The notes: generated by a model from the sequence alone, not told the origin. DNA of 64,000 bases from Psychromonas sp. SP041 (GCF_000470315.2 NZ_CBRF02000004.1:107230-171229); one strand, 5' to 3'. Shown: positions 28,373 to 35,910, counted from the stretch's first letter. Numbers and translations are program-made.

Positions 28373-28906
28373 GTGCCAAATTCCAATATTGAAAGTATTT
28401 GTATCCCCATAATTGACTCGGTTGATTTACTTCACGAAAAGAAGCTATTAGGTCAATGTCTTGTCATTATTTACTCTAGTATTGACGCTTTTGGTTTTCT
28501 CGACGCCGAAGAAAGTCAAGTAAAGGCAACAGGTACTACATTTAAAGATTGGTGCGATAAATATTTATTATCAAGTGGTGTTATTCCTGGTTGTTCAGCT
28601 GACTTTTGGGGCGCGCGGTGCGGAGTTCTGCATACACATATGGCTGAATCTGATCTTTCAAATAGAAATACAGTTAAAAAAATTAGATATGTAAGTGGCC
28701 CGCCAGATGATGAAAAAGTTATTCTCTTTTTAAATTATACTAATAATATTTGTGGTGACGATAATCTTGGAATTAATATCGATTTATTGGTTATTGAGTT
28801 TTTAAAAGCTACGGTTAAGTTTTCTAAAGATTTTGCCATTAAGTATCATCAATCAGATATTTATAAAGAGCGAGAGAGCAAAATATTACAAAGTAATGCA
28901 ATGTAA
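28373..28906 (+). CDS. Cassette 1 cargo: hypothetical protein with an R-x4-H motif (possible HEPN-type)
   Basis: 177 residues, GTG start with AAGGA 7 nt upstream, beginning 22 bp after the cassette core. Mostly helical. The segment FWGARCGVLHTHMAESDLS contains Arg82-x4-His87, the spacing of the HEPN ribonuclease motif, after a conserved-looking YSSIDAFGFLDAE helix. I recall similar WGARCGLLHT-like proteins as scattered hypothetical proteins in gammaproteobacterial accessory DNA. Ribonuclease or toxin function is only a suggestion. Its stop codon is 9 bp before the repeat. Confidence 0.5.
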   Translation: MPNSNIESICIPIIDSVDLLHEKKLLGQCLVIIYSSIDAFGFLDAEESQVKATGTTFKDWCDKYLLSSGVIPGCSADFWGARCGVLHTHMAESDLSNRNTVKKIRYVSGPPDDEKVILFLNYTNNICGDDNLGINIDLLVIEFLKATVKFSKDFAIKYHQSDIYKERESKILQSNAM

Positions 28907-28914
28907 TTTGCTTA

Positions 28915-29665
28915 TAATCGGGTAGTCGGAGGTAACTAACCTCCTGCCCCCATGCCACTCTGCATGCGGCTCCGCACAGGGCGGTTCATCTTATGATGAA
29001 TAGTGAATATTAATCCACAAATTTTTTAATAATATCAAACCTTGTTTGGCTAAAAACTCATTACTGCTCGCACTATTGATCCCTTTGGTTTTCGAACTAC
29101 GACAAGGGCCTTTACTGGTACTTTTTATAAATCCACAGGCACAAGAAATGACTAAACCGTTAACGGCAAATCCAATGATTAAATTCAATCGTCAATTGGT
29201 AGCCTTTGGCTTTGGGGCGCTGACTTTAGTCTGCATTCTTTGCATGTGTGTGTTTTCTTTTCTTCAAATGTCCCACATGGGAATACAGAGCTTTTAACTT
29301 TGAATGTACTTTTCAACTTTCTTTAAAGTAAAAAGCGATAATATTACGGAGAATAAAGTCATGAATAAATTCACGCTGTGCGGCCAAGATAAAGCCAATT
29401 CTTAATAAATCATCAATGGGAAATGTACTGTTTTGTCCATTTCTTTACTGAGCAGCGAGAAGTTAAGGAATAATTTACATTAACGTAAGGGCTCAACCTC
29501 TAACTCAATAACCCCCCCATGCTTAGTCTTCTAATCCCATTTATGACTCAATTTAATCAATTAGTTAATAAAAACAAAATAATCTATTTAATCTCAAGTA
29601 AATGTAAGCTACTGTCATTTTTATTTAAAATAAACAGGCTGAAAATGAGAAATTCTACAGCCTCG
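28915..29665. repeat. Cassette-tail repeat, copy A (longest, near full)
   Basis: Starts TAATCGGGTAG just after the cassette 1 stop. On the minus strand the first 75 bp read as a group II intron 3' end. A domain VI-like hairpin GGAGGT/ACCTCC sits at 28928-28944, and a domain V-like hairpin at about 28955-28986 (minus strand CGCC...GGAGCC...GTGG). A minus-strand open stretch ending GLILLKNLWINIHYSS and a stop (28991 onward) directly abuts the domain V-like block. The middle 300 bp are shared with copies B-D. The end is the attC-like region. ORFs predicted on either strand inside the repeat are not independent genes. Confidence 0.75.
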
Positions 29666-29671
29666 TTATAT
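29478..29671 (+). other. attC-like recombination site, cassette 1/2 junction
   Basis: CATTAAC-GTAA-GGGCT (29478 onward) can pair with AGCC-TC-GTTA at the right end (to 29671), giving the R''/L'' and L'/R' arms of an attC with AAC and GTT at the outer ends. Total 194 bp, at the upper end of the known size range. An inner hairpin AGGCTG...CAGCCT flanks AGAAATTCT just before the core. Not verified by folding software. Confidence 0.4.
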
Positions 29672-29695
29672 GTCATTCGTGTCAGGAGTATATTT

Positions 29696-29986
29696 ATGCA
29701 ATTCTTAATTGGTTTAGGCTGTTTTGTTGCAGTTCTCGCATTTTATTATTATGTATTATATTCGCCTAAACAGCATGACGATTGGGATAAGTTACCGACT
29801 TTGTCAGAGTATTTGGACAAATATCCAGAGTGTAAAATAAGTGATGATGAAAATGCTAAATGTTACTCATGTGGTTCTGATAAAGTTATTTTTCAGCCAT
29901 TAACATCTCACTCAGATCCTCGATATAAACACATCTGCTTGTCATGCAGTAAAATACTATTTAAAACTAAGTCAATAACATCTTAA
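29696..29986 (+). CDS. Cassette 2 cargo: small membrane protein with a C-terminal zinc ribbon
   Basis: 96 residues. I start it at ATG 29696, which has AGGAG 7 nt upstream; the frame is open further upstream (ATG 29519), but that part lies inside the attC-like repeat shared with other cassettes. One N-terminal transmembrane helix (FLIGLGCFVAVLAFYYYVLY, about 3-22), then a soluble tail with Cys56-x2-Cys59 and Cys81-x2-Cys84, a likely zinc ribbon. Function unknown. The 12 bp after its stop lead into repeat copy B. Confidence 0.65.
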   Translation: MQFLIGLGCFVAVLAFYYYVLYSPKQHDDWDKLPTLSEYLDKYPECKISDDENAKCYSCGSDKVIFQPLTSHSDPRYKHICLSCSKILFKTKSITS

Positions 29987-29998
29987 TAATTAAACATA

Positions 29999-30731
29999 TA
30001 ATCGGGTAGTCGGGGATATCTATCCTCCAGCCCCACACCTCCGTGCATGCGGCACCGGGCAGTTCATCTTATGATGAATAGTGAATATTAATCGACAAAT
30101 CCTTTAATGACATCAAACCTTGTCTAGCTAAAAACTCATTACTGCTCGCACTATTGATCCCTTTGGCTTTCGAACTTCGACAAGATCCTTTACTTATGCT
30201 TTTTATAAATCCACTTGCACAAAAAATGGCTAAACCGTCACGGCAGATCCAATGATCAAATTCAATCGATAGCCTTTGACTTTTGGGCTCTGACTTTAGT
30301 CTGCATTCTTTGCATGTGTTTACCTTCTTTTTATGCCCTACATTTGAATACAAAGCTTTTAACTTTGAATGTACTTTTCAACTTTCTTTAAAGTAAAAAT
30401 CGATAATATTACGGTGAATAAAGGGATGAATAAATTCACGCTGCGCGACCAAGATAAAGCCAATTCTTAATAAATCATCAATGGAAAATGTACTGTTTTG
30501 TCCATTTCTTTCCTGAGCAGCGAGAAGTTAAGGAATAATTTACATTAACGTAAGGGCTCAGCCCTTTAGCTTGAATAATACAGCCTAATTAGCCTCATAA
30601 ACGCCTTTACAACTTAATTTAATCAATCATTTATTGAAAACTCAATAATCTATTTGAATCTCAAGTAAATATAAAATACTGTGTTTTTATAATTAAAATT
30701 TTGGCTGAGAATGAGAAATTCTACAGTCTCG
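29999..30731. repeat. Cassette-tail repeat, copy B
   Basis: Same order as copy A: TAATCGGGTAG at the left, GGGGATATCTATCCTCC hairpin region, a shortened domain V-like block, a minus-strand frame ending RQGLMSLKDLSINIHYSS, and an attC-like end. It differs from A by point changes and small deletions, so the copies are diverged and not recent duplications. Confidence 0.75.
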
Positions 30732-30737
30732 TTATGT
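30543..30737 (+). other. attC-like recombination site, cassette 2/3 junction
   Basis: CATTAAC-GTAA-GGGCT at the left and CAG-TCTC-GTTATGT at the right, 195 bp. The left box contains a second self-complementary GGGCTCAGCCC. The inner GGCTG arm before the core is kept, but its partner reads CAGTC, one mismatch from the other copies. Confidence 0.38.
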
Positions 30738-30751
30738 TTTAAGGGAACTAG

Positions 30752-31120
30752 ATGACATTAACTGATATTGCCTCAATCGCTACAATAGGTGCTTTTCTTA
30801 TTGCTATAGGATCACTTGCATTTTCTGCTCGTCGTTATATTACGATTACCGAGAAAACTCAGGAATCAGAACGCTTTGAAATCTATCACGAGTTAATTAA
30901 GACTATTAGTAAAGGAAGTGATAGGGATGGTGTATTAAAGTTAGCAAGTCAAATTGCATATATCTATGAACTGAGAAACTTTCCTGAATACCAAGACCTC
31001 ACTGAAAATTTGCTTAATCAACTTCGGCAACAATGGTCTGCTGGTGGAACAGATAAAAATTTTGTTAGGCTTAATGAATCCATTGACGATACCTTAGCTG
31101 AATTACAACGCCGAAAATAA
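30752..31120 (+). CDS. Cassette 3 cargo: small membrane-anchored helical protein
   Basis: 122 residues, ATG with AAGGGA 5 nt upstream and only 20 bp from the cassette core. One transmembrane helix at about 7-26 (ASIATIGAFLIAIGSLAFSA), N-terminus likely outside, followed by a helical soluble domain (ESERFEIYHELIKTISKGSDRDGVLKLASQIAYIYELRNFPEY). Resembles small membrane proteins often seen in accessory DNA, but I recognise no family. The repeat begins 5 bp after its stop codon. Confidence 0.65.
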   Translation: MTLTDIASIATIGAFLIAIGSLAFSARRYITITEKTQESERFEIYHELIKTISKGSDRDGVLKLASQIAYIYELRNFPEYQDLTENLLNQLRQQWSAGGTDKNFVRLNESIDDTLAELQRRK

Positions 31121-31124
31121 AACA

Positions 31125-31864
31125 TAATCGGGTAGCCGGAGTTTCTAATCTCCAGCCCTCACACTAGTCTGCATGCGGCTCCGCACAGGGGGGCATCTTA
31201 TGATGAATAGTGAATATTAATCTACAAATCCTTTAATGACATCAAACCTTGTCTGGCTAAAAATTCATTACTGATCGCAATATTGATCCCTTTGGTTTGT
31301 GAATTATGACAAGGGAATTTACTGGTATTTTTTATAAATCCACTTGCACAAAAAATGGCTAAACCGACACCGACACCGAGTTTGATCAATGCTCTCTCGT
31401 TCGTCCTTGGTTTTCGCCATTGCTGCTAGTTTTATTGACGGGAAAGACATACGCATTTAACGGCAGATCCAATGTTCAAATTCAATCATCAATTGGTAGT
31501 CTTTGACTTTGGGGCGCTGACTTTAGTCTGCATTCTTTGCATGTGTGTGTTTTCTTTTCTTCAAATGCCCCTCGTGGGAATACAGAGCTTTTAACTTTGA
31601 ATGTACTTTTCAACTTTCTTTAAAGTAAAAATCGATAATATTACGAAGAATAAAGTCATGAAAAAATTCACTCTACGGGACCAAGATAAAGCCAATTCTT
31701 AATAAATCATCAATAGGAAATGTACTGTTTTGTTCATTTTTTCCTGAGCAGCGAGAAGTTAAGGAATATTTTACATTAACGGAAGGGCTGAACACTTAAC
31801 TCAATAAATCTCTCATTTTTATTTAAAATAAACAGGCTGAAAATAAGTTATTCTACAGCTCTCG
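31125..31864. repeat. Cassette-tail repeat, copy C (with internal insertion)
   Basis: The left end keeps TAATCGGGTAGCCGGAG. The domain V-like block on the minus strand reads CCTGTGCGGAGCCGCATGCAG then AGTGTGAGGGCTGGAG, the best-preserved copy of the intron-like sequence. Around 31368-31460 it carries about 90 bp absent from A, B and D; the part CACCGAGTTTGATCAATGCT is shared with copy E. Confidence 0.72.
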
Positions 31865-31870
31865 TTAGAG
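31774..31870 (+). other. attC-like recombination site, cassette 3/4 junction (short form)
   Basis: CATTAAC-GGAA-GGGCT (31774 onward) and CAGCTCTC-GTTAGAG (to 31870) enclose only 97 bp, a normal attC size. The outer boxes are the same as in the 194-195 bp copies while the central part is shorter, which is how attC sites vary. Confidence 0.42.
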
Positions 31871-31875
31871 CTACT

Positions 31876-31908
31876 TTGACATTTACCTTCCACGTACATA
31901 CAATGTAC
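31876..31908 (+). promoter_or_regulatory. Promoter and operator of the BrnT/BrnA cassette
   Basis: TTGACA (31876-31881), 17-bp spacer and TACAAT (31899-31904) make a near-consensus sigma-70 promoter inside the cassette. A perfect inverted repeat GTACAT-ACA-ATGTAC (31894-31908) overlaps the -10 box. This is where a BrnA-type ribbon-helix-helix antitoxin would bind to autorepress. The expected transcription start is at or next to the toxin ATG at 31911, so the mRNA would be leaderless or nearly so. Confidence 0.6.
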
Positions 31909-31910
31909 AT

Positions 31911-32195
31911 ATGATAAAGTTCGAATGGAATACAGCGAAAGCTGTAACAAATGTCAAAAAGCACGGTGTTTCTTTTGAGGAAGCTAAATCCGTATTTTTT
32001 GATGATTTCGCATTACAGTTCTTTGATCAAGAGAACTCCGATTCCTAAGATCGTTTTTTAATGCTTGGAATGAGCAATGAAACGAATCTATTACTTATTT
32101 GCCATTGTGAACGCGACGGTGGAAATATTATTAGATTAATTTCGGCTCGAAAAGCAACTAAAAATGAAAGTAAAAACTATCAGCGAGGGCATTAA
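31911..32195 (+). pseudogene. brnT: BrnT-family toxin gene interrupted by an in-frame stop
   Basis: I translated this frame by hand: MIKFEWNTAKAVTNVKKHGVSFEEAKSVFF... matches BrnT ribonuclease toxins (E/N-W-x2-K-x4-KHG-V-F-E-A). Codon 46 is TAA (32046-32048), where the family has an acidic residue before DRF-L-G. The frame then continues open as DRFLMLGMSNETNLLLICHCERDGGNIIRLISARKATKNESKNYQ to a stop at 32193-32195, with the usual IRIISARKAT end. Total 94 codons, normal for BrnT. A single GAA-to-TAA change would explain it. Unless read through, the toxin is inactive. The antitoxin gene follows after 2 nt and is intact. Confidence 0.82.
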
Positions 32196-32197
32196 TT

Positions 32198-32416
32198 ATG
32201 AAAGCAGAATATGATTTATATACAATGAAATCGCGTAAAAATCCATACGCTAGTAAATTGAAAAAACCTGTGACAATGCGTCTTGGAGAAGATGTTATCT
32301 CTTATTTTAAAGGAATGGCAGAGGAATCTGGCGTACCTTATCAAAGCCTTATAAACCTTTATTTACGGGACTGTGTTGCAACCCATAAAAAAATTGATAT
32401 AAATTGGCACGCGTAA
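32198..32416 (+). CDS. brnA: BrnA-family antitoxin
   Basis: 72 residues, GAGGG 8 nt before ATG. The C-terminal KPVTMRLGEDVISYFKGMAEESGVPYQSLINLYLRDCV is the ribbon-helix-helix region of BrnA antitoxins, which neutralise BrnT and repress the operon. It follows the toxin frame as in all brnTA operons. The near-palindrome overlapping the upstream promoter is the expected target. With the toxin broken, it might be retained as a repressor or anti-addiction gene. Confidence 0.8.
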   Translation: MKAEYDLYTMKSRKNPYASKLKKPVTMRLGEDVISYFKGMAEESGVPYQSLINLYLRDCVATHKKIDINWHA

Positions 32417-32424
32417 CATAGCTC

Positions 32425-33066
32425 TAATCTGGTAGCCGAAGGTAGCTAACCTCCGGCTCCGTACAGTTCATCTTATGATGAATAGTGAATATTAATCTAC
32501 AAATCCTTTAATGACATCAAACCTTGTCTGGCTAAAAACTCATTACTGCTCGCACTATTGAACCCTTTGGCTTTCGAACTTCGACAAGATCCTTTACTTA
32601 TGCTTTTTATAAATCCACTTGCACAAGAAATGGCTAAACCGTCACGGCAGATCCAATGATCAAATTCAATCGATAGCCTTTGACTTTTGGGCACTGACTT
32701 TAGTCTGCATTCTTTGCATGTGTGTGTTTACCTTCTTTTTATGCCCTACATTTGAATACAAAGCTTTTAACTCTGAATGTACTTTTCAACTTTCTTTAAA
32801 GTAAAACTCGATAATATTACGGTGAATACAGACATGAATAAATTCACGCTGCGCGGCCAAGATAAAGCCAATTCTTAATAAATCATGAATGGCTAAGCCC
32901 TTAACTCAATAAATCCCGTATGTTTAGCCCTCTAATCCCATTTATGACTCAATTTAATCAATTAGCTAATAAAAACAAAATAATCTATTTAATCTCAAGT
33001 AAATGTAAGCTACTGTCATTTTTATTTAAAATAAGCAGGCTGGAAATGAGAAATTCTACAGCCTCG
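32425..33066. repeat. Cassette-tail repeat, copy D
   Basis: Starts TAATCTGGTAG, 8 bp after the brnA stop. The domain V-like block is largely deleted (the sequence jumps from CTCCGGCTCCGTAC to AGTTCATCTTATG). The left part of the attC-like region is also shortened: AATCATGAATGGCTAAGCCCTTAACTC replaces about 100 bp present in A-C. It still ends CAGCCTCGTTAGTA. Confidence 0.72.
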
Positions 33067-33074
33067 TTAGTAAT

Positions 33075-34103
33075 ATGGAGTTTAATTTGCACATTGATGG
33101 AGTATTAAAAGTTAGCTTCATGCCTCGTGACTATAGTGGTGATGATAGTAATATTTGTAATATAGATGTTGAAGCTATTAAAGAAATTGCACAATTATAT
33201 TCAGTAAACAACATGATTTGGGATGAGATTGAATATAGCTCGACAATAGACTGGAATAAGTTAATTGACGTTATTGAAGACAGCTATGATGAAAATGGTA
33301 GGTTCTATACTGAAATCGACGGAAGTGTTTACAAAGTCATGGCGCAACTCAAAACAGATGAAGATGATAGTGAGCTTGCTCCGATAGAGTTGGCTGTTAA
33401 GATTGCTATTACTGATAATGAAAACCCCGATAAAGATATTCTTGCATTTAAAAAACTATTAATGGATGTTTTTCTAATAGCGAACTTGAGCGTTCCTGGT
33501 ATTTTGGATCTATTTAATGCGCGATTGGACTTAAATGGTGAAGAGTTTAAATTGCAACTTTCTAATTTCTATTTTCAGTATTCTGTTAATGCAGAGTTCG
33601 AAAAGGAAATTGCATTCCCAACTATAATTCAGGTTTCTCAGGTAAAAGTTTGGTTTGACAGTTTAAATATTGGCTTGCAGATGAAATCTGAACACTCAAT
33701 TGAGCGCTCTCTTTTCTCATTGTTACATATATGCAGAATGGAAGCAGATATTAGTATGGTTTCATGGATCTTCCATGCATTAGAAGCTATCTACGGAACC
33801 AAGGCAGGTAGAGGCTTTAATGATATTAAAGAAAAAGCAGTATTTTTATTATCTGTTCCAATAAATAAACAAAAAACGTTAGGTAAAAAGTTACGTGAAC
33901 TTAATGATTTACGGAGTTCATTTATTCATGGAGGTTATAAGGTCGCGCACCCACTAGATTTCGAAACAGAAGATAGAATCTTCGATTTAACGAATTTTGG
34001 AGTTGCATTAATTATTTGTAGTATTCAGCAGCTAATATCCAAAGGCTGGATTGAGCTTACTGTTACTGAAGTTTACAGTGGAATAACGCAAAAAAAATCC
34101 TAA
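33075..34103 (+). CDS. Cassette 5 cargo: large HEPN-like protein
   Basis: 342 residues; the ATG is only 9 bp after the cassette core and has no clear Shine-Dalgarno. The C-terminal helical region (about 195-330) resembles the ApeA-like HEPN group, with RELNDLRSSFIHGGYKV containing Arg280-x4-His285, the ribonuclease motif. The N-terminal 190 residues are an unrecognised mixed alpha/beta domain with several acidic stretches. ApeA-type HEPN proteins act in anti-phage defence, so that role is possible here. The stop codon TAA (34101-34103) is itself the first three bases of repeat copy E. Confidence 0.6.
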   Translation: MEFNLHIDGVLKVSFMPRDYSGDDSNICNIDVEAIKEIAQLYSVNNMIWDEIEYSSTIDWNKLIDVIEDSYDENGRFYTEIDGSVYKVMAQLKTDEDDSELAPIELAVKIAITDNENPDKDILAFKKLLMDVFLIANLSVPGILDLFNARLDLNGEEFKLQLSNFYFQYSVNAEFEKEIAFPTIIQVSQVKVWFDSLNIGLQMKSEHSIERSLFSLLHICRMEADISMVSWIFHALEAIYGTKAGRGFNDIKEKAVFLLSVPINKQKTLGKKLRELNDLRSSFIHGGYKVAHPLDFETEDRIFDLTNFGVALIICSIQQLISKGWIELTVTEVYSGITQKKS

Positions 34104-34717
34104 TCAGGTAGCTGGAGGTATCTAACCTCCAGCCCCTACACCACCCCACATTCGGCGCCGCGGAGGGCAGTTCATCTTATGATGAATAGTGAATATTAAT
34201 CCACAAATCCTTTAATGACATCAAACCTTGTCTGGCTAAAAACTCATTACTGCTCGCACTATTGATCCCTTAGGCTTTCGAACTACGATAAGGTCCTTTA
34301 CTGGTACTTTTTATAAACCTACAGGCACAAGAAATGACTAAACCGTCACCGAGTTTGATCAATGCTATTAAATAGTGGACCGTCATAAATTTTGGCGATT
34401 AATATTTTCAGTTCTCTCTTTCAGGCATATAGTTTTTACATCCTAAGAGCAATGGTTATGACACAGTATCGTTAATCTAAAGTATCGTTATCTGCTCCCC
34501 CTTAGTATCGTAGTGTTTGTCGTGGTTATTTGTGTGGTGAAGAAAAAGTAAGTAGTACACAGTCATAAACTTTCACGATAAATAGTGGGGTAAGTGGTAA
34601 CCATATATGTCCAAAATTATTGAAAACTCAATAATCTATTTGAGTTTCAATTAAATATAAAATACTGTGTTTTTATAATTAAAATTCGGGCTGAGAATGA
34701 GAAATTCTACAGCCTCG
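34101..34717. repeat. Cassette-tail repeat, copy E (middle replaced)
   Basis: The left 260 bp match the other copies, including a well-formed CTGGAGGT-ATCTA-ACCTCCAG hairpin and a domain V-like block. From about 34366 to 34615 the shared middle is replaced by unrelated sequence containing CCGTCATAAATTTTGGCGAT and CAGTCATAAACTTTCACGAT, which face each other partly and may be the ends of an inserted element. The attC-like right end resumes and finishes CAGCCTCGTGAG, with the core G-TTA changed to GTGA. Confidence 0.68.
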
Positions 34718-34736
34718 TGAGATCTATAGGTAAACA

Positions 34737-35444
34737 ATGAATAACGTAGTTGTATTAATAACTGGCGCTAATAGAGGCATCGGTTTCGAATTAACAAAAC
34801 AATACTTGATAAGTGGATGGACAGTCATTGCTACCTGTAGAAATCTAGAATCGGCGGTTGATCTAGTTTCATTGAAAGGTCAGTTTCCTGATAAATTGTT
34901 TCTTGAATTAATGGATATCACTTGTCCTGAAAATATTAAGACGTTGGCAGGTAAACTTAGCGAGGAAAATATCAAGTTAGATTTAATAGTAAATAATGCG
35001 GGATATTTGGATCGAGAAAATACAAGTATCCATAGTATTGATTATGCTAATGCTGAAATGTGTTTTAAAGTGAATTCACTTGGGCCACTATATTTAACTC
35101 ATTGCTTTTTACCTCTAATGAATAAAAAAAGCTTATGTAAGATAGCGGTTATTTCTTCTGCTATGGGATCTTTGTCGCTAGAACAAAGTGTCGATTGGTA
35201 TGGTTATCGAATGTCTAAAGCAGCAGCCAATATGCTAGTAGTGAACTTATCAAAAGAGCTTGTTAATGATAATGTCGCTGTGGTGGCTGTTCATCCCGGC
35301 TGGGTTCAAACCGATATGGGTGGATCTACAGCAAGTGAAAATGTTGTTGATTCGGCACTCGGCATTATGAAAGTTATTCGGAATTTATCGATTGATAATA
35401 CGGGAAGCCTTTATAGTTTTAATGGTGAAAAACTACCGTTATAA
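34737..35444 (+). CDS. Cassette 6 cargo: short-chain dehydrogenase/reductase
   Basis: 235 residues, classical SDR. NAD(P)-binding TGANRGIG (9-16), NNAG motif, catalytic Ser in ISSAMGS, and Tyr-x3-Lys in YGYRMSKAAANML; the PG motif in HPGWVQTDMGG follows. Closest in layout to C-factor/sniffer-like carbonyl reductases. Cofactor preference and substrate are unknown. As a single enzyme gene in the array it looks like ordinary integron cargo. Repeat copy F begins 6 bp after its stop. Confidence 0.85.
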   Translation: MNNVVVLITGANRGIGFELTKQYLISGWTVIATCRNLESAVDLVSLKGQFPDKLFLELMDITCPENIKTLAGKLSEENIKLDLIVNNAGYLDRENTSIHSIDYANAEMCFKVNSLGPLYLTHCFLPLMNKKSLCKIAVISSAMGSLSLEQSVDWYGYRMSKAAANMLVVNLSKELVNDNVAVVAVHPGWVQTDMGGSTASENVVDSALGIMKVIRNLSIDNTGSLYSFNGEKLPL

Positions 35445-35450
35445 TAAAGC

Positions 35451-35770
35451 TAATAGGGTAGCTGGAGGTGCCTAACTTCCAGCTACCACACCAATCTAAA
35501 TGCAGCTCCACACGGGGGAGCATCCTGTGATGAATAGTAAATGTTAATCCTCATCTCCTTTTAATGATTGCCAACCTTACCCAACTAAAAACATATTACT
35601 GATTCCATTATTGATCATTTTTTGTGAACGATGATATTAGCAACCTAGTAAAACAAGCTTTAACTTCGGGGCGCTGACTTTAGCCTGCATTCTTTGCATG
35701 TGTTTTCCTTTCTTCAAATGCCCCACGTGGGAATACAGAGTTTTTTACTTTTAATGTACTTTTTAAAGTT
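35451..35770. repeat. Cassette-tail repeat, copy F (truncated, most diverged)
   Basis: TAATAGGGTAGCTGGAGG starts the copy, with the hairpin and intron-like block recognisable but decayed. The similarity continues through the CTGACTTTAG-CTGCATTCTTTGCATG stretch and fades near 35770, so the attC-like end is missing. It is probably the oldest cassette tail, as expected for the distal end of an array. Confidence 0.6.
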
Positions 35771-35910
35771 AAATTTACCAGACAAAAAAGGCGGCAAAAG
35801 ACTGATACCGATCGTTTCCCAATCCAGTTCAAGCTTCTTCATTTTTTCTTGTTTGCTTTTTACTCATCCTTTTGCAGTGCTTTGCGTTAAGTTAATGCTA
35901 GTGAAAGCGT

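Larger units (their letters stand above)
28351..35900 (+). mobile_element. Integron-like gene-cassette array without integrase; each cassette carries a group II intron-like remnant
   Basis: Six consecutive units share one architecture: core G^TTA (28351, 29665, 30731, 31864, 33066; variant GTGA at 34717), then one ORF or a toxin-antitoxin pair on the + strand, then a long repeat beginning TAATCGGGTAG-like at or just after the stop codon and ending CTACAG-CCTCGTTA. Gene content (membrane peptides, TA pair, HEPN-like proteins, lone SDR) is typical of sedentary integron cassettes. No integrase, transposase or resolvase lies in or beside it, so it would be classed as an array lacking an integrase. 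The right boundary is unclear: the last unit has lost its 3' half and ends near GCGTTAAG/GCGTTATAC at 35884-35914. Confidence 0.6.

Noticed and set aside
29046..29297. Open frames inside the cassette tails on both strands (also around 28991-29188, 30069-30353, 32497-32694, 32619-32804, 35694-35927)
   Set aside because: They recur only because the tail sequence is repeated, lack their own ribosome sites, and break at different points in different copies. The minus-strand ones are better explained as remnants of a maturase tail.
29519..29695. Longer start (ATG 29519) for the cassette 2 protein
   Set aside because: This part lies within the attC-like repeat shared by other cassettes, while ATG 29696 has a good Shine-Dalgarno and starts right at a membrane helix.
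28915..35770. CRISPR or rDNA-like array from long repeats
   Set aside because: Intervals between repeats are whole genes of different sizes on one strand, and the repeats are hundreds of bases long; no cas or rRNA sequence.
28915..35770. Standard Vibrio VCR-type attC sites
   Set aside because: The tails do not resemble the roughly 125-bp VCR sequence; only the outer AAC/GTT-type boxes agree, so I describe them as attC-like.
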